Shown here in pieces: positions 9,866 to 20,902 of a stretch of 53,834 nucleotides of DNA; position 1 is the first letter of the stretch; each line of letters opens with the position of its first letter. Source of the stretch: a virus; the IMG/VR virus record IMGVR_UViG_3300030104_001062, positions 1 through 53,834 of that record; one strand, written 5' to 3'. Under the pieces are notes generated by a model. It had not been told where the DNA came from and made no database searches. It saw only the letters and a program-made list of their open reading frames with translations. The position numbers and the translations under genes were made by a program.

Positions 9866-11732
9866 TGTGGCTCAAAAGTTTAACACAAACATTAGTGGTA
9901 ATGTAAGTGGAGGTAGTGTAAAAACAGATGCTGAAAAAGAAGCCGATCAAGAAGCTCGTGCAAGAGAAGCACAAGCCAAAACCAAAGCCAAAGTTGATGC
10001 AGAAGCAAAAAAGAAAGTTGATGCAGAAGCAAAAAAGAAAGCTGATGCAGAAGCAAAGAAACAAAAACAAAAAAGTGTACAGGAAGTAAACATGGCAGAA
10101 ATAGAAAACGCACCAAGTCCTTTAGACGAAGCACAATATGCAAAGATGCAGGAATTAGCTAACGCTAACCCTAATTTAAGCATAAAAGAACTTGTTGCAA
10201 AATCAGATGAATTTATTGGTACAGATCCTACGACTATGAAAAACTATCTGGTCAATGCAGGAGTAGACATTGAAGCAGACACTGTTGGTGGTGTGGACAT
10301 GGTTAGTTTAAAAAATGCTACTTCTGCTCCTGTTGTTGATCCTAATCTTGTTTCTGATAAAGTTAAAGATAAAAATATTGAAGCGGCCAAAGGAGAAGTA
10401 TCTAAAGAGGTTGGCGAAGAACAAATTAATCTCAACCAAGAACAACTATACGCAAAAGAACAAACAGGCGAAGCTGCACAAATTACAGGTAACACAAAAC
10501 GAGAAGTTACTGAGGGTGAGTTTGTAACTGGAGCAACAGCTACTCCAGAAGAATTATCCGAAATAAATATGGTTGCCGCAACGGCTGAACCATCAGATCG
10601 TGCAACTACACGAGGGCAACTTGCTCTTATGGAAAAAGATTTTGAAGGGGGCAAAATACCTTCATACGTTGCAGGACAAATGAGAATGGCAAATGCTGTG
10701 ATGCAACGAAGAGGTATATCAGCATCTTCAATTGCTGGGCAAGCTGTTATGCAAGCAGCTCTAGAAGGCAGTGTACAAATAGCGATGGCTGATGCTAAAG
10801 CATTTCAAACATTTGAATTAGCTAGTCTTAGTAACAGACAACAATCGGCTGTTCTTAACGCACAGATACGTGCTAAGATACTTGGTCAAGAACTTACTAA
10901 TAGACAACAGGCTGCCGTTATAAATGCCGCAAGAGTAACTGAAGCAAACAATATGACATTTACTGCTGAACAACGTGTTATGTTGGAAAACTCAAAGATG
11001 ATGCAACAGATGAACCTTGCTAATCTTAACACTAAACAACAAACAGCCCTTGCTAATGCAGCTACATTTGCAAATATGGAAAAAGCTAATTTAGATGCAC
11101 GGATGACTGCACAAGTTACAAATGCACAAAACTTTTTAAAAATGGATTTAGCAAATTTAAGTAATGAGCAACAAGCTCGTACTCTTGAATATCAATCAAC
11201 TATTCAAGCTTTATTTTCAGATCAGGCCGCAACAAATGCTGCTGAACAGTTTAACGCAAAAAGCCAAATGCAAGTTGATCAATTTTATACAGAGTTAAAC
11301 ACACAGATTGAACAAGCTAATGCAACACGAAATGCAAACATGGAACAGTTTAACGTAAATCAAAAAAATGCAATGAAGCAATACAATGAAACAATGAAAT
11401 TAAACAGAGAAAAGTTTAATGTAAATGCTCGTTTACAAATTGATCAATCAAATGTAGAATGGAGAAGACAGATAAATACAGCAAATACGGCTGAACAAAA
11501 CGCTACAAATAGATTAGTGTATCAATCTCTTACAAATCAAACAACACAAGCACAAAACAATTTGTGGAATTTTTATAGAGATTCGGCTTCGTGGTTAATG
11601 ACAACAGCCGAAAATAGAGAACAAAGATCTCACGATGCTGCTATGTTGGCCGCCCAACTATCAGGAAATAAAGATTTGTATAGAACAGAGTTTTTAAACA
11701 ACTTGCTTTTAGAAGTAGGTATGAATTTATAG
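9855..11732 (+). CDS. Large helical virion (ejection core?) protein, 625 aa
   Basis: The start is uncertain. The open frame can begin at TTG 9855 or GTG 9867, whereas ATG 10092 has a much better ribosome site (AGGAAG, 5-base spacing) and would give 546 aa. The N-terminal 80 codons encode Ala/Lys/Glu repeats (KVDAEAKKK). The body is almost wholly helical, with a recurring Leu/Asn/Arg-Gln-Gln-x-Ala pattern about every 30-40 residues (SLSNRQQSAVLNAQ, ELTNRQQAAVINAA, NLNTKQQTALANAA, NLSNEQQARTLEYQ). This is a possible internal virion protein that unfolds and refolds during ejection. It precedes other large virion genes. No enzyme motif is seen. Confidence 0.65.
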   Translation: MVNDVAQKFNTNISGNVSGGSVKTDAEKEADQEARAREAQAKTKAKVDAEAKKKVDAEAKKKADAEAKKQKQKSVQEVNMAEIENAPSPLDEAQYAKMQELANANPNLSIKELVAKSDEFIGTDPTTMKNYLVNAGVDIEADTVGGVDMVSLKNATSAPVVDPNLVSDKVKDKNIEAAKGEVSKEVGEEQINLNQEQLYAKEQTGEAAQITGNTKREVTEGEFVTGATATPEELSEINMVAATAEPSDRATTRGQLALMEKDFEGGKIPSYVAGQMRMANAVMQRRGISASSIAGQAVMQAALEGSVQIAMADAKAFQTFELASLSNRQQSAVLNAQIRAKILGQELTNRQQAAVINAARVTEANNMTFTAEQRVMLENSKMMQQMNLANLNTKQQTALANAATFANMEKANLDARMTAQVTNAQNFLKMDLANLSNEQQARTLEYQSTIQALFSDQAATNAAEQFNAKSQMQVDQFYTELNTQIEQANATRNANMEQFNVNQKNAMKQYNETMKLNREKFNVNARLQIDQSNVEWRRQINTANTAEQNATNRLVYQSLTNQTTQAQNNLWNFYRDSASWLMTTAENREQRSHDAAMLAAQLSGNKDLYRTEFLNNLLLEVGMNL

Positions 11733-11740
11733 GATAACAT

Positions 11741-12151
11741 ATGTTAGGAAATTTAATAAAATTATTTGTAGGAGCTAACTTAGCATCAACAGGAGCATCT
11801 TACATGTTAGGACCAGAGAACATGCTAACTAAAAGTATGGGGAAATTAACAGGATCATTTTTAGGCATGGGTTCTAGTTCATCGTCTACCAATAGAAGCG
11901 ATTTAAAATACGTTTCAAAAGTTGAACCTCAAGAAATTAAATTGTCTGGGGCTAGTAGTGTAGGAACAGCAAAACCTAGTTTATCTTCTGCAACCCAACC
12001 TAGTCAATTTCCAATGGGTTATAAAAGTAAGTTAAATATATCTCCTGAAGTTAGACGACTTTTGCAAGATGTAAATGATGGCATGGTAGGAAATCAAAAT
12101 ATTCGATTATCTTTATACCAAACACCAGAAAATAAAATAGATGTGGGGTAA
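11741..12151 (+). CDS. Hypothetical protein of the ejection module (136 aa)
   Basis: Preceded by AGGATAACAT before the ATG. The N-terminus is weakly hydrophobic (MLGNLIKLFVGANLASTGASYML) and could be a signal-like or membrane-touching helix. A Ser-rich linker (GSSSSSTN) leads to a polar C-terminal half. No family is recognised. It sits between two core-protein candidates in a tightly spaced run, so a minor virion role is inferred. Confidence 0.55.
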   Translation: MLGNLIKLFVGANLASTGASYMLGPENMLTKSMGKLTGSFLGMGSSSSSTNRSDLKYVSKVEPQEIKLSGASSVGTAKPSLSSATQPSQFPMGYKSKLNISPEVRRLLQDVNDGMVGNQNIRLSLYQTPENKIDVG

Positions 12152-12157
12152 ATAATA

Positions 12158-12766
12158 ATGGTAGCACGAGATAGAAGTCTTGAAGAAGAACGAGAGGAAA
12201 TAGCAAGAAGTGTTGTAGATGAGGGTATTCTTGAAACTCCAGACCAGTTAAATGGTCTTTCTTCTATTCCGGGATTTGGTATGACACAACCAAAAGGAAA
12301 ATGGGCATGGGAAAATCCACCACAATTTTCTGATCCTAATGATGCAATAGACGCTATTGTAGAAAAATTTGATGAAGAACCTACAAAATCTAATTTATTA
12401 AAAGTAATTCTTGCAGGGGTATCTGTAGAAGAAATAATTAACACTACAGTTATGAATGGATTTACAGAAGGTAAATTTACTCCAGACGTTGCAGAACTTA
12501 TAAAACCAGCGTTAACTGTAAAACTTTTAACAATGGCTCAAGAGAAAGATGTTCCTGTTCGTATGTTTGTAGATCAAGTAGATTCTGGTGAAATGGAAGA
12601 TGAACAATTATTTAGAATAATGCAGGAAAGAAATCCTACTATGTTTAAAGAATTATCTGAAAAAATAAATGAAGAAATACGAATGGGAACTCAACCTGCT
12701 CCACCATCACCACAACCTAAACCTTCTCCAATAAGTGAAAACAGTTTTTTAAATATAGGTAATTAA
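12158..12766 (+). CDS. Hypothetical helical protein (202 aa)
   Basis: Starts 6 bases after the previous stop. It is acidic, with an Arg/Glu-rich N-terminus (RDRSLEEEREEIARSV), a probable helical middle (IDAIVEKFDEE, IKPALTVKLLTMAQ) and a Pro-rich tail (APPSPQPKPSP). It may be an internal virion or tail-tube protein that accompanies the two giant proteins downstream. I recognise no domain; only synteny supports a structural role. Confidence 0.55.
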   Translation: MVARDRSLEEEREEIARSVVDEGILETPDQLNGLSSIPGFGMTQPKGKWAWENPPQFSDPNDAIDAIVEKFDEEPTKSNLLKVILAGVSVEEIINTTVMNGFTEGKFTPDVAELIKPALTVKLLTMAQEKDVPVRMFVDQVDSGEMEDEQLFRIMQERNPTMFKELSEKINEEIRMGTQPAPPSPQPKPSPISENSFLNIGN

Positions 12767-12768
12767 AT

Positions 12769-15700
12769 ATGTCAGTAAATCCAATAGATGTTTTTACCAT
12801 TTTACTTTCAGGTAAAAAAATAAAAGAATCAAAAGATGCAAAAAAACTTGCAGCAGCAGAGTTAGAATATGATCAGTGGCTAGACAAACAAGAGTATTTG
12901 CAAGACCAAAGAGAAAGTTATGATGCTACAAAAAGAAAAATTAAAATTGAAGATGAAAAAAGAAAACGTATAGACGATTTTAATTTTAAAATGAAAACAA
13001 AGCCTATTGAATCTCAAGTTGAGTTTGGTGTTAAAGCTAGAGAAGAAGGTCTTGGTGGACTTTCTCAAGATAGATTTGGAAATCCTTTGCCTTTTGATGT
13101 ATTTAGTCAACGTGTTAATCAAGCACGAACACAAAAAAAATTACGAGATAAACTTAAATCAGAAAAACAATCTTTTCTTCAAACACAAAACTTAGAACAA
13201 AGTGATCTTGCACTACGAACAGCTACAATCCAAGCTCAGAATAAAGCAGAAGCAACATTTGCTGAACAAGGTTATGGAAATTTAAAAACTGAAGATATGA
13301 GTTTTAACGACTTTGCCATAGCAGTTAAAACTGCTAAAGAAAAAGATGCATTAGCTGCAACCAGTGCTGAAGAAAGACAAAAGGTAATAGAAAAATATGT
13401 AGGTATGGGGTATGGAAATTTTCTAAAAGATGAAAATGGTAATGATCGCTCATATGAAGATTTTATAAAATTAGCCGTAGAACAAGAACAAACAGACATT
13501 CTCAAAAGAAAAAAGCAGCAGTTTACACAAGAAAAAGAAATAAGTGCAAAGTTTGAAACTAAAAAAAGAGAAGCTGTAAGAGAAGAAAGTCTTAGAGAAT
13601 TAGCTTTTAAATATGGAATTAATCCAGATGATGAAATTGCTTACGATGGCACAGATATTTGGAAAGATGATCTTCAGAAAAAACTTCAAGGTATGGAAGA
13701 AAATTTAACTTTTGAAGAAAAGAGCAGTTTAAATTTATTAAATGAAGTAAATAAAACAAATAAACTTAATGAAATAGCATCTACTTTTGAAAAAGTAAAA
13801 AATACTGACTACACTTTGTTTAAAGATATAGAAGGAGTAACACCTTTTGTAATGCCTAAAAAGGTTGCAGGTACAAAAACTTCAGAAACAGATAGACTAA
13901 GGCTTATGGATGCATGGGGATATAAAAATTTTGATAATGTAGCACGAGCTACTAATGGGTTAAAAAATTCTGATATGGTTAGGTTTATACATGAATTTAA
14001 TAACGCTTATCGAAATACACTAACAGAAAAAACTAAAGTAACAGAAAAGGGAATATTTAAACCAACATCTCTTGGGGTATCTTTTCTTTCATCTCATCCG
14101 TATTTTAGACAAATAATAAAAAGACAGCATAACAAAGTCTTTAATATTGGTAACTTAATGAAAGAAGGAGCTTTACTTAAAGCAATAGGATCAAGTCGAG
14201 TTATACCTTCATCTGATGTTGCACAAGTAACTGACCCAAAAACAATGGAAACTGAGAGTGGTATTATAATAAATTGGACAAAGGGAACTCCTGAAGAACA
14301 AAATGCGTATGCTCAAATAATGAATGAACTAGACAAAAATAGAGGTTTTGAAGGAGATGAAGAAGCTCTTTTAATTGCTATGTCGAGTTATGTTGGTACG
14401 AAATTAATTAACGGTAAGCGTGTTCCTGATTTATCTGTACCTAAATTTTATGCATCTATGCTTGACAAAGGTTTTACGATGACTCAAATGAGACAATACG
14501 ATCCTAATCAAAAAACAGATAATGATGGTCTTATTACGTATAATCACAGTCTTACCGAAGAAATAACTAGAACAGCTAATGAAACTTTTTCAAGCCCATT
14601 ACCATTTATTATGGCTTTATCTGTAACTGCTAAAGCTAATGACACAGGACTACTTGGTATTAGTCCTAGTGAATACGCTGAACAACAAGGTGTTAAGCTT
14701 GATGCTTTGTATAAACAAAACTTTGATGCAAATGATTTAATAAACGATGCAGATGCAGCTTTACGTACTCTTACTAATGATGATTTAGAAGAATTAAGAG
14801 AGCTTAATTTAAGAAATGGAATTTTATTACAGAATAATGGGGTTTTTATTGAATCTGATCCAGACCAATCAAGTGAGTTATTTGGTGCTCCATTAAGTAC
14901 CTACGGTACTATTTTTAGTACATTAGGGGATCAGGTTAGTGCTGCTATAAAAACAGGCAAAAATATGGCTGGCATAGAAGATAGCACAATTGGTGGAGCA
15001 ATTATTGCACAGTATGATAAATTAGACGGTAAAAACAGACGTTGGTCATCTTACCAAGATGATGTTAACCCAAAGACAAAGCGAACGTTTTTAGAAGAAG
15101 AAGCTGCAAGAAGGGGCATGGATGTAAATTCTTTTTTAAAGGCAGAAGAACGAGCTAGACAACAAAACATGAAAGACTTAGCTGCAGCTCAAGCAACACT
15201 TAATGATCCAAATGCTAAACAAGATTCAATAGTTGCCGCAAGAAGACAATTTTTTGCTTTTACTATGGCATACAAGCTTGCTTCCTTATTACAGGGAGGA
15301 ACAGGTGGTCGAACAATTTCTGACCAAGACGTACAAAACATGTTTAGAGTGCTATCTCAAGATTCTTTAACAGACTCACGTAAATATGGTGAGTCTATGT
15401 TAAACATAAAAAGAATGGCTAAAAATGCTTTAGAAGTTAACCAGATGGTTCAAATTGGTTTAGGTATAGGTAGTAATGGGGAAACTCCAAACAGACCTTT
15501 GTTTGTTGCAGCACAACATTATAAAGCTTTTCATGCAGGAACATTTACACCAACGTATAACAATGTTGTAAATTTTATTAGGTATGGAAATCCAACAGAA
15601 AAAGGTTTCAATTCGGAACAAAACGCTGTAGATGCATCAGGTATAAACAAAACACAACAATTTATGAAAAGACGAATCTACCCAGATAATGTACCTTCAA

Positions 15701-15855
15701 AAGCTGTAGATAAATTGTTTAATGAACCAACTGAACAGATGCTTCAATTTTACATACAAAAATATGGAGAAGATAAAGTTCCAAAGGGATTTACTGTAAT
15801 AAATCCTCCAACACCAGAAGAACAAATTAACCAAGCAGCAGGGATGTCTTTGTAA
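12769..15855 (+). CDS. Giant internal virion protein candidate (1028 aa)
   Basis: Lies 2 bases after the previous gene and overlaps the next by one base (TAATG). The N-terminal 110 residues are highly charged and helical (Lys/Glu-rich). Two related segments around residues 160-230 contain GYGN (EQGYGNLKTEDMSFNDFAIA and MGYGNFLKDENGNDRSYEDF), an internal duplication. The remainder is helical without visible catalytic motifs. Proteins above 1,000 aa at this position in podovirus genomes are normally ejection proteins comparable in role to T7 gp15 and gp16; that is inference from length and order. Confidence 0.6.
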   Translation: MSVNPIDVFTILLSGKKIKESKDAKKLAAAELEYDQWLDKQEYLQDQRESYDATKRKIKIEDEKRKRIDDFNFKMKTKPIESQVEFGVKAREEGLGGLSQDRFGNPLPFDVFSQRVNQARTQKKLRDKLKSEKQSFLQTQNLEQSDLALRTATIQAQNKAEATFAEQGYGNLKTEDMSFNDFAIAVKTAKEKDALAATSAEERQKVIEKYVGMGYGNFLKDENGNDRSYEDFIKLAVEQEQTDILKRKKQQFTQEKEISAKFETKKREAVREESLRELAFKYGINPDDEIAYDGTDIWKDDLQKKLQGMEENLTFEEKSSLNLLNEVNKTNKLNEIASTFEKVKNTDYTLFKDIEGVTPFVMPKKVAGTKTSETDRLRLMDAWGYKNFDNVARATNGLKNSDMVRFIHEFNNAYRNTLTEKTKVTEKGIFKPTSLGVSFLSSHPYFRQIIKRQHNKVFNIGNLMKEGALLKAIGSSRVIPSSDVAQVTDPKTMETESGIIINWTKGTPEEQNAYAQIMNELDKNRGFEGDEEALLIAMSSYVGTKLINGKRVPDLSVPKFYASMLDKGFTMTQMRQYDPNQKTDNDGLITYNHSLTEEITRTANETFSSPLPFIMALSVTAKANDTGLLGISPSEYAEQQGVKLDALYKQNFDANDLINDADAALRTLTNDDLEELRELNLRNGILLQNNGVFIESDPDQSSELFGAPLSTYGTIFSTLGDQVSAAIKTGKNMAGIEDSTIGGAIIAQYDKLDGKNRRWSSYQDDVNPKTKRTFLEEEAARRGMDVNSFLKAEERARQQNMKDLAAAQATLNDPNAKQDSIVAARRQFFAFTMAYKLASLLQGGTGGRTISDQDVQNMFRVLSQDSLTDSRKYGESMLNIKRMAKNALEVNQMVQIGLGIGSNGETPNRPLFVAAQHYKAFHAGTFTPTYNNVVNFIRYGNPTEKGFNSEQNAVDASGINKTQQFMKRRIYPDNVPSKAVDKLFNEPTEQMLQFYIQKYGEDKVPKGFTVINPPTPEEQINQAAGMSL

Positions 15856-18800
15856 TGGCAGATAACATAACTAACCCATTTGACGAATTTGATGAAAAAG
15901 ATACAGTTGTTACTCGTAACCCTTTTGACAATCTTGATTCTGAACAAAAATCATCTGTTGCAGACAAATTAGAACAAAAAATTAAAAAGTCAACTCTTAA
16001 AAGAGAAGAGTCTTTACTTAAAGAACCTATAGAAAAAATAGCTGGAACTGCTAAGAGTACAGTTTTTGATGCTACTGGGGATGTATACACTAAAGTAGCT
16101 CCTCAGTCTTTGCAGTATAAAACTGCAATAGAATATGATGAAAGAGGGCAACCTATTGTTAAAGAAGGTAGAGTAATTCCTGAAGTTTCTATATTTGAAG
16201 AGCCCACAGTTAAACAATATTTTAATGATCCTAAAAAAGAAAAAGAATTAAACAACGTTTTAAAAGGATATGTTACAGCATCAGGAACAGCTATATATTG
16301 GGATGAAAAACAAAAAAAAGAATTTCCAACAGCAAGAGAATTTTTAAAAGATGCTGAACAATTAAGTCCACGCTCATTACTTTTTGCTGAACCTTTTGAA
16401 GCTTATGATTTAGATTATACTGATGTAATAAAAAAGTATACTGAACTTCCAGAAGATAAAAAGGGATTTCAACTTAGCCGTTTACAGTTTTCAGATTATA
16501 AACAAGAACCTTTTACTATTGGGTCAATGCTTCCGGGAACTGAAAGATTTGGTGGAGCGTTAGTTAAAGATACTGTTGATTACGTTAAAGATACTATGGG
16601 GGTAAAAGACACTCAAACATTAGCTGTCATAGCTAAGATGACAGAGAGTGGTGAAATTGCAGGAAGAAGAGCTATATCAGGATTGTATACAACTGTTAAA
16701 TTTTTAACAGCAGATGCAGCAGTTTTTATGGCTAGAACAACACAAAGTCTTATGAATTATAATGAAACTAGACAATTTGTACCCTACAGTTCTGACATAG
16801 AAAGAAAAATATTTAATGACAGATGGCTTGCTGGATCAGCAGCAGATTTTAGAAAAAGATTGTTAGTGGCAGGTATATCTCCTATATATGCAACACAAGA
16901 GTTTGCAGAAAAACTATTGGCTTTTAGTCCGACTATTGCTGACAGAGGACTTAAAGTTGCTATTGATGTAAAGGGTTTTACTGCAGCACTTGGAATGAAA
17001 ATGACATCTAGTGCCAACGCAGCCTTTATTGATTTTACAAATTTTGTAAAGGCAAGACCTAAGATGTTTAAAATGGATGCTGATGGAAAGATGGTAAAGG
17101 GCACATATGAAGAAGCTATAACAGCATATAAGAAACAAAGAGGAGAATACGCTGATAATTTAATGGGTAGGTTTTTAGATAATTTACAAACCGATAAATT
17201 GGTAAGAGGATTTGAACTTAATCTTGCAAAGCTACCAGTTGAAAAAAGAAAAATAGTTCAATATAATAGAAAACTATTAGCAGAACTTACACAAGAAAGA
17301 GACAGACTTAAAAATTTAGAAAAAATAAATACATACAATAAAAGATATGGACTAGAGGGCAAGCTTCCTGCTAACTACGATAAAGATATAATTGATATTA
17401 ACAGAGCAATAGCTCAACAAAGGATTGCTACATCTGTTGCAGAAAGCACAAGTGGCACTGCTAAATGGGTCAGAGAATTAAATTCTGCAGATGCTGGTTT
17501 TGTTTTATACGGAACATCACTAGGTCAACTTAATCAAAATTTAAATGGAGATCCTTTATTTGGAGAGTTTGCAGGGTATACATATGCAATGGGAGAACTC
17601 TTATCAAAAGGAACTCGATTTGAAAAGTTTCCATTTATAGTAGCAGGAAGTGTAAAAGCTGGAGCTAGAGCAGTTGAAAACTTAACGTTAAAAACACTTG
17701 AGTTATATACTGGCAAAGGAACATTTTTAGATCCAAAACTTACTGCAAAAGGTAGTGAAGATATAATTGATCTTGCTAACACAGTTAAAACATTAAGTCC
17801 TCAAGCTCAGACATATGTAGAAGAACGTGTAGCTGGATTTAAAATTGTTATGGATGATTTAATTAGCAAAGATGTTAACCCAGATGTATTAAAGCCTACA
17901 CTAGCAAAACTATCTGGTTTAGCAGCCGTAGAAGCATTTGAAATGGGTGTAAGATCTGAAATGTATGCTTCAAGAACTTTTGATTCAGATGTTATAGCTT
18001 CATTGCAGGATGCAACAAATACGAAAAAAGAAATAGTAAATGAGTTAAAAAAATTATCTATGGGTTTTACAGATAATATGCCTGAAGCAGGAATGGCAGA
18101 TTTAGTTACTAAATTTAGAGTTAATATAAGTGATGCTCTTAAAAGTATAGAAAAAGATATAAAAGAAAGTGATATCCTATATAAAGAATATAAAAACTTA
18201 CAATTAAACTTTTTAGCCGATGAATATGTGTCTCCTGTAAAAGGAGAAGATTCAGCAAGAATAGTAAAAAAAATAAATGACATAACGGATGGAGAACCTT
18301 TACCTATATCTATGTTAGATACTGTTACAGTTATGACAAAAGATAAAAAAACAAGGTTAATTCAAGAATTAAATACTGAAGCCATTAGAAGTGAAACAGA
18401 AAAACTTACAACAAAAATACAATCATCAATAAAATTAAATAAAAATATAGAATTTAAAGAAAATGACGATGTAACTAGAGCCGTTACTGAAAGAGTGCTA
18501 GAATCCCAAAGAGAAATTTTACAAATTAATGGATCAAGGGGATATAAAATTATGGATAACGATCCTAAATTGGGTTTAGCAAAAACAGATGCCACTAATT
18601 TATTTAATAGTGTATTTGATGACGTAACAAGCATATCAGGAAAAGCTAGAAAATTTAATGAAGCAACAATGAAAGAATCAGATTCGTCTGGTTTAATTAA
18701 AATATTTGATGCTGCTGCAAATAAAATGTTACTTAACAAACTAACTCCAGAAGAAATAGCTGATCTTAGAGGAGCAATGAAAGCAGATGGATATGACAGG

Positions 18801-20696
18801 TTTAGTCCTGCTTTTATGTTACACTACAGTAATGAAATACAAAAAACTGCTGGCAACCCAGTTCTTCCTTTTAATTTAGGGTTTGAAGAATCAGCCCAAA
18901 TTAAATCTGCTTTAACACGAATACGAAATTCATATGAGTTTCAAGCACAGAATGGAAATACAGCAGCTGGAGCTAGAGCGAGAGCATACGCTGAGTATAC
19001 AAATGCGGCCAGAAATCTTTTTAAAAATTTTAAAAGTCCAAAAGGAATAACTTTAACAGGGCTTGATGAGAAGTTAGCTAAAGCTGATGCAATTTACAAA
19101 ACAGAGTATGCAGATAAATTTTTTGATAATGACCTTGCAAAAAACTTAACGTATGAAAGAAAATTTGGATACAGAGATCCAGTTAAAGAAAATGAATTTA
19201 TATCACAACCAACAACAGCTCATCCAGAAGCAAAAAAATATGTAAAGAATAGTAATACTTGGTTTAACCTCAACAAATTATCTACTGACTCAGATGCATC
19301 TTCAAATTTAAATGCTGATATTTTAAGAATGTTTGGTAAAAGAAATGAAAAAGGTCAAAATGTAATATCGGCAGAAGATAACCCAGATTTAGTAGCTCTT
19401 AGTAAGCATTTAACAACAGAGTGGATTTTAAAACAACTTACAAAACGTAACGTAAATGGTAAGCTTAGTGATGTTGCAGTCAACACTCCTGAATTTATGG
19501 CTAAATTAGAGAACATACAAAGGGCTTTTGCTACAGGCGATGGCAAATATTTGTTTTCAGTTGATGAGTTTTTTGATATAAATGGTCCATTTGGTTTTCA
19601 TGCTGCACGACAAAATCAAAAAGAAATAGACTCTATAGCAACTGATAGTGAAGTTATTTTAAAAAATGCATTTGATAAAAGTAAAGCAAATAAAGACCAC
19701 TTAGCACGTATAGATAAAATAAATGAAAATCAAGCTTTAATATTCAATGCTAAAAAAGAATGGAAATTAGCTAGTGATATATACGATGATCTAGTCATAA
19801 TGAGAAACACAGATATAGGGGAATTTAAAAAAGCTTTTATAGCTAATAATAAAGGAGTAAAAGCCGAAGAGGTTGATGGTGCTTTACGTTATATAATAGC
19901 AAAACATATAAATGAAGAAGTCTTTCAAGTATCAAAAGAATTAGAGGTATTTCCAGCAGATCAGTTTGGTCAATTAGCAAGACAAGTACAAGATGTTGAT
20001 TTTGAAAAACTTAGAGAAATGATAACTAAAGATGAAAGAGGTCCTGCATTAAAAGAAATATTAGGAGATAATCATTACAATGCCCTATTAAGCATTAGCC
20101 GATATATGGAATTAACAAAGATGCGACAGGATAAAATTCAAGTAATGGGTATCCCACGATCGTTATCTGTTGAAAGTTGGATTAGTAGAATATACAGTAT
20201 TAATCGTGGTGTTGTTTCTCCTAAATATGTTGCAACAGAAGCAGCATTGCAACAAGCAAGGAAGAAAAATATAAGTACGCTTGAAGCTATTATTGCAGAT
20301 CCAGATGCTGCAGAACTTTTTGCAAAAATTATATTAGAGCAAAAACCATTAGAAGAACAATTAGGAAAAAGATTGTTTGGAGCAATAGCTTTTCATTTTA
20401 GTTACTCAGCTTCTAGAGTTGGGTGGAAAGATTATATTATAGAGGGTGGAGATGCACAATTACAAAAAGTAAAATACCAAGCAGCTCAAGTTATTCCAGA
20501 TGCTATTCAGCCTGAATTTTTAACACCTACCAATGCTATGGATAAACAGATGAAAGAACTACAGTTTCTTAAAACTAGAAATCCTAAAAAGCTTTGGGGA
20601 AAAGGAACACCATTTAGTAATTATGCTGCATGGAAAAAAGCACAACCAGAATACAGAACTTCAACATATTTAAATAATAAACAATATACAAATTAA
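15855..20696 (+). CDS. Giant internal virion / ejection protein candidate (1613 aa)
   Basis: The largest gene in the window, starting in a TAATG overlap. The N-terminus has two short NPFD repeats (NPFDEFDEKD, NPFDNLDSEQ). It is mostly helical and Lys/Glu-rich, with several weakly hydrophobic stretches (about 255-300, and 575-605 around FAGYTYAMGELL). I could find neither a lytic transglycosylase motif nor a protease signature. By size and place at the end of the tail module it parallels T7 gp16, which forms the ejectosome channel, but that comparison rests on position only. The next gene follows after 11 bases. Confidence 0.6.
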   Translation: MADNITNPFDEFDEKDTVVTRNPFDNLDSEQKSSVADKLEQKIKKSTLKREESLLKEPIEKIAGTAKSTVFDATGDVYTKVAPQSLQYKTAIEYDERGQPIVKEGRVIPEVSIFEEPTVKQYFNDPKKEKELNNVLKGYVTASGTAIYWDEKQKKEFPTAREFLKDAEQLSPRSLLFAEPFEAYDLDYTDVIKKYTELPEDKKGFQLSRLQFSDYKQEPFTIGSMLPGTERFGGALVKDTVDYVKDTMGVKDTQTLAVIAKMTESGEIAGRRAISGLYTTVKFLTADAAVFMARTTQSLMNYNETRQFVPYSSDIERKIFNDRWLAGSAADFRKRLLVAGISPIYATQEFAEKLLAFSPTIADRGLKVAIDVKGFTAALGMKMTSSANAAFIDFTNFVKARPKMFKMDADGKMVKGTYEEAITAYKKQRGEYADNLMGRFLDNLQTDKLVRGFELNLAKLPVEKRKIVQYNRKLLAELTQERDRLKNLEKINTYNKRYGLEGKLPANYDKDIIDINRAIAQQRIATSVAESTSGTAKWVRELNSADAGFVLYGTSLGQLNQNLNGDPLFGEFAGYTYAMGELLSKGTRFEKFPFIVAGSVKAGARAVENLTLKTLELYTGKGTFLDPKLTAKGSEDIIDLANTVKTLSPQAQTYVEERVAGFKIVMDDLISKDVNPDVLKPTLAKLSGLAAVEAFEMGVRSEMYASRTFDSDVIASLQDATNTKKEIVNELKKLSMGFTDNMPEAGMADLVTKFRVNISDALKSIEKDIKESDILYKEYKNLQLNFLADEYVSPVKGEDSARIVKKINDITDGEPLPISMLDTVTVMTKDKKTRLIQELNTEAIRSETEKLTTKIQSSIKLNKNIEFKENDDVTRAVTERVLESQREILQINGSRGYKIMDNDPKLGLAKTDATNLFNSVFDDVTSISGKARKFNEATMKESDSSGLIKIFDAAANKMLLNKLTPEEIADLRGAMKADGYDRFSPAFMLHYSNEIQKTAGNPVLPFNLGFEESAQIKSALTRIRNSYEFQAQNGNTAAGARARAYAEYTNAARNLFKNFKSPKGITLTGLDEKLAKADAIYKTEYADKFFDNDLAKNLTYERKFGYRDPVKENEFISQPTTAHPEAKKYVKNSNTWFNLNKLSTDSDASSNLNADILRMFGKRNEKGQNVISAEDNPDLVALSKHLTTEWILKQLTKRNVNGKLSDVAVNTPEFMAKLENIQRAFATGDGKYLFSVDEFFDINGPFGFHAARQNQKEIDSIATDSEVILKNAFDKSKANKDHLARIDKINENQALIFNAKKEWKLASDIYDDLVIMRNTDIGEFKKAFIANNKGVKAEEVDGALRYIIAKHINEEVFQVSKELEVFPADQFGQLARQVQDVDFEKLREMITKDERGPALKEILGDNHYNALLSISRYMELTKMRQDKIQVMGIPRSLSVESWISRIYSINRGVVSPKYVATEAALQQARKKNISTLEAIIADPDAAELFAKIILEQKPLEEQLGKRLFGAIAFHFSYSASRVGWKDYIIEGGDAQLQKVKYQAAQVIPDAIQPEFLTPTNAMDKQMKELQFLKTRNPKKLWGKGTPFSNYAAWKKAQPEYRTSTYLNNKQYTN

Positions 20697-20707
20697 ACGG
20701 AGAAACT

Positions 20708-20902
20708 ATGAAGACTTATTATAACGGCCCAAGACAAAGAATGAACTATGGTGGTATGAGTATGGGAACAACTCTTGGTAGCACTATGGGACAAAAAAAT
20801 CAAATGGCATCTAGTCGTATGCAAACAATGAAAGCAAACAACCCAATGAACCAACAACCCACGATGATGATGTATGGTGGTAAAAAATCTAAGAAAAAGT
20901 AG
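20708..20902 (+). CDS. Small Met/Gly/Lys-rich protein (64 aa)
   Basis: A ribosome site ACGGAGAAACT precedes the ATG. Low-complexity composition: many Met, Gly, Asn and Gln, a YNGPRQRMNYGGMSMG start and a basic KKSKKK tail. It is the last gene of the long rightward unit and ends immediately before hairpins. Similar short Met/Gly-rich proteins occur in marine phages without known role; a nucleic-acid-binding or virion-filling role is a guess. Confidence 0.55.
   Translation: MKTYYNGPRQRMNYGGMSMGTTLGSTMGQKNQMASSRMQTMKANNPMNQQPTMMMYGGKKSKKK

Noticed and set aside
9892-10183. Minus-strand frames over the Ala/Lys-rich repeat
   Set aside because: They arise from AAG/GCA repeats read backwards and encode low-complexity Phe/Leu/Cys strings.
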